This document shows positions 60,733 to 64,000 of a DNA stretch of 64,000 nt, in pieces (within the stretch, counting starts at the first letter, position 1; each line of letters begins with the position of its first letter). A program made the translations under genes and the position numbers. The notes beneath the pieces are model-generated. The model was not told where the DNA came from. It made no database searches and saw nothing but the letters and a program-made list of their open reading frames with translations. Source of the stretch: Kordiimonadales bacterium. Lineage in GTDB: Bacteria > Pseudomonadota > Alphaproteobacteria > Sphingomonadales > Kordiimonadaceae. Where the stretch lies: NCBI GenBank assembly GCA_002401685.1, contig NVTU01000001.1:34672-98671 (forward strand), in the 5' to 3' direction.

Positions 60733-62178
60733 ATGCGCGTTCGTTTCTTAAGCGCTTCACTACTGGCTGTTGCTTTGGCTTTTCCGGCCCTATCCTATGA
60801 TGACGATGATAAGCCTTGTGCGCAGGGTACCTGCAAAAGCAGTTGGAGCGGCACTGGTGCTGCCGAGCAAAAACCTGCGACCGATTTGGGCAAAGACTAT
60901 AAAAGCTTCCTAAACGTAGCGCGGACAGAGCTGCTAACCGTGGCCTACGCCATCGAAGAAGCCAAGAAAAATGGCTTCAAGGAATGGAAAGCAGGCACCA
61001 AGATTAACCCGGGTGACCGCTACTATGATAACAACCGCGACCGCGCGCTTACCCTGATCATCGGCGGCCAGGACCCCGTGGCCAGTGGTGTTCGTTTTGT
61101 AGCCAGCCATATCGACAGCCCGCGGCTCGAGCTAAAAGGCCGCCCCAACTACGGCAAGGCAGGCTTTGGCTTGTTCCAAACCAATTACCACGGCGGCATC
61201 AAAACCTACCAGTGGACCAACCTGCCGCTTGCGCTTTTGGGCCGTGTTGACAAAAAAGACGGCACCACCGTTCAGATCAGCATTGGCCTGGACCCGTCCG
61301 ACCCAATTTTCATGATCCCAGACCTATCCCCGCATGTTGATCGACCTCAGCGGAACCGCAAGGCCCGCGAAGTGATCGCGTTCGAAGAACTAGACCCAAT
61401 CGTTGCTTCCGGCCCGCATGGCCCCGAGGGAAAAATTGACGCTAGCACTTGGGTTTTCCGCTACCTGAAGGCAAACTACGGCATTGAAGCTGCTGATCTG
61501 GTTTCAGCCGAACTTGCCCTTGTGCCTGCAACACCGCCGCGCGATATGGGTTTTGACCGCCGTCTAACGGCTGCTTACGGGCAGGACGATAGGCTTAGCG
61601 CTTTTGCCAGCATTCAGGCTGCAATGGCCCTGACAACCCCGCCAAAAACCACAATCATCCTTCTGGCTGACAATGAAGAAAGCGGCAACAATAACGTAAC
61701 GGGCGCTAGTTCCACGTACCTAGTCGACCTAACGGGTGAGCTGCTATACGCAGAAGTCGGCGACGCATACCGCCAGCCACTATTAACCCGTGCCCTGCGC
61801 GCCTCCAAGGCGCTCTCGATTGATGTAAACCCGGGTATCAACCCGATGAACCCTGGGGTATGGGAAGGCGGCAACGCACCTAAGCTTGGCTACGGCATCA
61901 ATATCAAGCTGTATGGTAAAGGCTTCAATGCCAACAGTGAGTTTATCGCCTGGACACGGGCTGCGCTCGACGATGCTGGTGTGCCGTGGCAAACAGCTAC
62001 CTATAAAGTGGCACGCGGTGGCGGTGGTACATTGGGCGGTGAGCTTTCACACTATAACATCGACACGATCGATTTTGGTGTGCCGGTACTCTCAATTCAC
62101 ACACCCTACGCTGTGAGCGACAAAATGGATGTTCTGGCACTGAAGAACGGCATCAAAGCCTTTATTGAAAAGAAATAA
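60733..62178 (+). CDS. exported M18-family aminopeptidase
   Basis: The 481-residue protein starts with a Sec signal peptide (FLSASLLAVALAFPALS), followed by an acidic DDDDK stretch and two cysteines. The M18 metallopeptidase core follows: VASHIDSPRLELKGRPNYG (metal His/Asp), TAAYGQDDRLSAFASIQ, LLADNEESGNNNVTG (catalytic Glu pair), and a C-terminal LSIHTPYAVSDKMDVLAL with the last metal His. M18 enzymes remove N-terminal acidic residues and are usually cytosolic, so a signal peptide is unusual. GAGGGGAG precedes ATG 60733; the in-frame extension to 60661 is rejected. Confidence 0.9.
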   Translation: MRVRFLSASLLAVALAFPALSYDDDDKPCAQGTCKSSWSGTGAAEQKPATDLGKDYKSFLNVARTELLTVAYAIEEAKKNGFKEWKAGTKINPGDRYYDNNRDRALTLIIGGQDPVASGVRFVASHIDSPRLELKGRPNYGKAGFGLFQTNYHGGIKTYQWTNLPLALLGRVDKKDGTTVQISIGLDPSDPIFMIPDLSPHVDRPQRNRKAREVIAFEELDPIVASGPHGPEGKIDASTWVFRYLKANYGIEAADLVSAELALVPATPPRDMGFDRRLTAAYGQDDRLSAFASIQAAMALTTPPKTTIILLADNEESGNNNVTGASSTYLVDLTGELLYAEVGDAYRQPLLTRALRASKALSIDVNPGINPMNPGVWEGGNAPKLGYGINIKLYGKGFNANSEFIAWTRAALDDAGVPWQTATYKVARGGGGTLGGELSHYNIDTIDFGVPVLSIHTPYAVSDKMDVLALKNGIKAFIEKK

Positions 62179-62194
62179 GGCATAACCAACAAGA

Positions 62195-62224
62195 CCAGCC
62201 TGCTTTCACTGCAAGGTAGGCTGG
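62195..62224 (+). terminator. hairpin after the M18 gene
   Basis: CCAGCCT and AGGCTGG form a 7-bp stem with a 16-nt loop 17 bp after the stop codon. No T-run follows, so it may be a weak or Rho-assisted terminator. Confidence 0.45.
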
Positions 62225-62266
62225 CACAGCACCGTAGGCTAGCACAGCACGCGAGGCTGGCATCAC
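62216..62266. repeat. short 18-bp tandem repeat
   Basis: GTAGGCTGGCACAGCACC is followed by GTAGGCTAGCACAGCACG and a partial third unit. It lies in the spacer between the M18 and amidohydrolase genes, partly in the preceding hairpin. Confidence 0.7.
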
Positions 62267-62363
62267 TTTTACAGCAATTGCCTGTTTCCACACAAAAATA
62301 CTGCATCGGGGTAGACTGAAAGCAAGGTTTCGGCCACCATTGGCAAAACAACAGGGAAGCCAC

Positions 62364-63764
62364 ATGGTGCTAATATTAAAAATGATTTGCGTAGCAGCTA
62401 GTTTGCTGGCCTTCACTGCCCCCATCAAAGCCCTGTCTTCAAGCGCCCTTCAAGCCGAGCCTATCATCGAAGTTCCTGTCAAAGTTCTTCTGAAAAATTT
62501 CTATTATCTTGATCCCGCTAGCGGCATGATGGTGCGCGGCGACTTCATGCTGATTGAGAACGGGATTATTTCCTCGGTTAACCTTTCACAGGGCCTCTGC
62601 GCTGGCTGCACGATAATTGATCTTGAAGGCGGATACCTGATCCCTGGCCTAATGGATTTACATCAGCATTTAAATGTGGGCGGCTTTGCCAAAAAAAGCA
62701 CCGAGCAACTGATTGGGCTGCTGCGCCGCAATTTCTATTGGGGGATTACCACTGTCTATAACCCCGGCATACAATTGCCGCTTCTGCGCGCAATACGAAA
62801 AGCCACAAGGCGGAATCCAGGCTGGTATCCTGAGGTTTATGCCGCAGGCCAAAGCATTGACACGCCAGGCGGTTGGAATGATCGCGGTGCCCCAAGCAAA
62901 CCTGTGGGCGCGACAGCCAGTGACCTACAGGAATTTAAAACGGTTGCCACCCGGCAGCTGGCCGCCAGTGCCGATTTCATCAATGTTTCATCAGATGATA
63001 TGAGCTGGCTGACCAGCACACCTATGGCTCAGTTTCCGCCTTTATTATTGCAGCAAGGTGTGGCTTTGATGCGCGCCAATAAACGCCGGTTGTTTGTGCA
63101 TGTGGCCCAGAAAAATGATGTGCAAGCCGCTTTAGCTGCAGGCGTAGACGCCGTTATCAGCGGTACGATTGACGGCTTGATCGACGACCCGGCTATCCGC
63201 TTTTTCACAGCCAAACAAACAGGCTACATCTCGACGCTCGCGCTTTACGAAACGATTGCTAACCCGCAGAAATCTGTCGCAGCGCAAAAGTATTTTGATC
63301 CCGACTTCGTCAATAGCAGGCATATATACAGCAATATGGGGTCAGACTTCATGGCCCAAAACTGGCGGGACTGGTGGGACCGGGCGGAAATATTATCAAG
63401 TAAAATACCAACCCTGCGCGGCAATACACTTGCCCTCATTAAAGCAGGTGCGCTAGTCGGCATTGGCACCGATGCAGGCACACCCAGCGTAATTTTTGGC
63501 GCGTCGCTAGCCTACGAGATGCAATTACACGAACAGCTAGGCCTTGCCCCCCTCGCCATCATCCAGATGGCAAGCCTGAACAACGCAAAAATATTGAAAA
63601 TCAGCCACCGTACAGGCTCAATCGCCCCAGGAAGAGAAGCCGATTTGGTTCTTCTTACCCAGAATCCGACCTCTGGCATAAAGGCTATCAACTCCCTTGT
63701 ATGGACAATGCAAAACGGCGAAATCACCTACCGACGCGAATTGACGGCCCCCGGAAGCAGATAG
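62364..63764 (+). CDS. exported amidohydrolase family protein
   Basis: The 466-residue protein has a signal peptide (MICVAASLLAFTAPIKALSS) and the amidohydrolase beta-barrel. LIPGLMDLHQHLN gives the HxH metal ligands, RRLFVHVAQKNDVQAAL a further His, GIGTDAGTPSVIFGASL the metal Asp, and NAKILKISHRTGSIAPGREA the C-terminal urease-like cap. It resembles prolidase/imidazolonepropionase-like hydrolases that are often periplasmic. AGGGAAG precedes ATG 62364; the TTG at 62340 is rejected. The carbamylated-lysine position could not be confirmed by eye. Substrate probably a cyclic amide or dipeptide. Confidence 0.87.
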   Translation: MVLILKMICVAASLLAFTAPIKALSSSALQAEPIIEVPVKVLLKNFYYLDPASGMMVRGDFMLIENGIISSVNLSQGLCAGCTIIDLEGGYLIPGLMDLHQHLNVGGFAKKSTEQLIGLLRRNFYWGITTVYNPGIQLPLLRAIRKATRRNPGWYPEVYAAGQSIDTPGGWNDRGAPSKPVGATASDLQEFKTVATRQLAASADFINVSSDDMSWLTSTPMAQFPPLLLQQGVALMRANKRRLFVHVAQKNDVQAALAAGVDAVISGTIDGLIDDPAIRFFTAKQTGYISTLALYETIANPQKSVAAQKYFDPDFVNSRHIYSNMGSDFMAQNWRDWWDRAEILSSKIPTLRGNTLALIKAGALVGIGTDAGTPSVIFGASLAYEMQLHEQLGLAPLAIIQMASLNNAKILKISHRTGSIAPGREADLVLLTQNPTSGIKAINSLVWTMQNGEITYRRELTAPGSR

Positions 63765-63868
63765 CGCCCTATCTCGCCCTAGCGCGGCGAGGGTTAATTT
63801 ACCTACAATTTTACGCAACCCTTCAATTACAGCCCTTTTCGTGGCATACTGCTGCAGCAATTATGTCT

Positions 63869-63893
63869 GGGCGAAGGGGTTCGCCCTATTTTT
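63869..63893 (+). terminator. GGGCGAA/TTCGCCC hairpin with T-run in front of flagellin
   Basis: A perfect 7-bp stem with a GGGG loop is followed by TATTTTTG, a textbook intrinsic terminator shape. It ends only about 15 bp before the flagellin ATG, so flagellin transcription must pass through it. It may be an attenuator or leader structure rather than a simple terminator. Confidence 0.7.
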
Positions 63894-63908
63894 GAGTGGT
63901 GCTGATCA

Positions 63909-64000
63909 ATGGTAAATTCAATCAATACAAATGCGGGCAGCTTGCTGGGTACTCGCAACTTGCAGGACGCAAACAAGTCTCTGGCTAATACACAGAACAG
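63909..64000 (+). CDS. flagellin, N-terminal part cut by window end
   Basis: The frame from ATG 63909 reads MVNSINTNAGSLLGTRNLQD followed by ANKSLANTQ and stays open to the window edge. It matches the flagellin N-terminal D0 consensus (INTN..A...LN..N..L..TQ). It is too short for the ORF track. No strong Shine-Dalgarno is present, and a terminator-like hairpin lies directly upstream. Flagellin is secreted by the flagellar type III system and forms the filament. Confidence 0.85.
   Translation, partial: MVNSINTNAGSLLGTRNLQDANKSLANTQN

Noticed and set aside
63840-63860. Possible sigma-54 promoter TGGCATACTGCTGCAG before flagellin
   Set aside because: The distance between the GG and GC elements is one base short of the required spacing.

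Overview
The window reads as chromosomal DNA of a free-living, flagellated Gram-negative bacterium, most likely an alphaproteobacterium of the Kordiimonas type. This is an inference from gene content (DUF1302/RND cassette, BNR-repeat exported proteins, PAS_5 protein, alphaproteobacterial Ada/AlkB neighbourhood, standalone ParB-like domain, flagellin) and not from a database search. Most of the DNA is densely coding and of moderate GC. The exception is 55.4-60.0 kb, which has long non-coding stretches, repeats and AT-rich DNA.

Layout. 0.3-3.4 kb: a FabH-like ketosynthase translationally coupled to a two-gene ABC-2 exporter. 3.5-6.7 kb: an alpha/beta hydrolase, then an alkylation-repair group (ada, a coupled 2OG-Fe(II) oxygenase, convergent alkB). 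7.1-15.6 kb: a PepSY membrane protein, two very large exported BNR/sortilin-type beta-propeller proteins in tandem, and an FG-GAP protein followed by a fossil of a BNR-protein C-terminus. 15.7-19.0 kb: a second ABC-2 exporter and small membrane proteins. 19.2-23.8 kb: a phosphate-stress region with an OprP/OprO-type porin, phoR and phoB, Pho-box-like sites, an intact PAS_5 protein and a frameshifted PAS_5 copy. 23.9-28.1 kb: a DUF1304 protein and a hybrid histidine kinase with three CHASE3 domains.

28.3-33.6 kb: a MarR-controlled operon of marR, a small coiled-coil gene, an RND exporter fused to a LolA-like domain, and a DUF1302 outer-membrane protein, with the same GTGTATATACAC-type operator before each of its first three genes. 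33.8-36.3 kb: an exported metalloprotease. 36.4-46.2 kb: a catabolic-looking region with a tandem HxlR regulator, two thiolases, a DUF1295 protein, a carotenoid-oxygenase-family enzyme, and a TetR-controlled FAD oxidoreductase plus DUF2855 pair. The two thiolase promoters share an identical 19-bp motif. 46.3-51.3 kb: a TetR/adaptor/RND efflux operon. 51.4-55.3 kb: a DUF1624-type acyltransferase and an orphan MacB/FtsX-type permease.

55.4-60.04 kb is the most unusual part. Three diverged copies of a non-coding repeat rich in TCACTAnTAGTGA palindromes alternate with two cargo genes, an AT-rich group II PLP decarboxylase and a TPR-methyltransferase whose start lies in a six-unit 19-bp tandem repeat. 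IS66 transposase fossils lie beside two of the repeats. The block ends exactly at the 3' end of a CAT-anticodon tRNA gene, which fits an old, decayed tRNA-integrated element. 60.2-64.0 kb returns to ordinary content: a PspB-like small protein, an exported M18 aminopeptidase, an exported amidohydrolase and the first 30 codons of a flagellin cut by the window edge.
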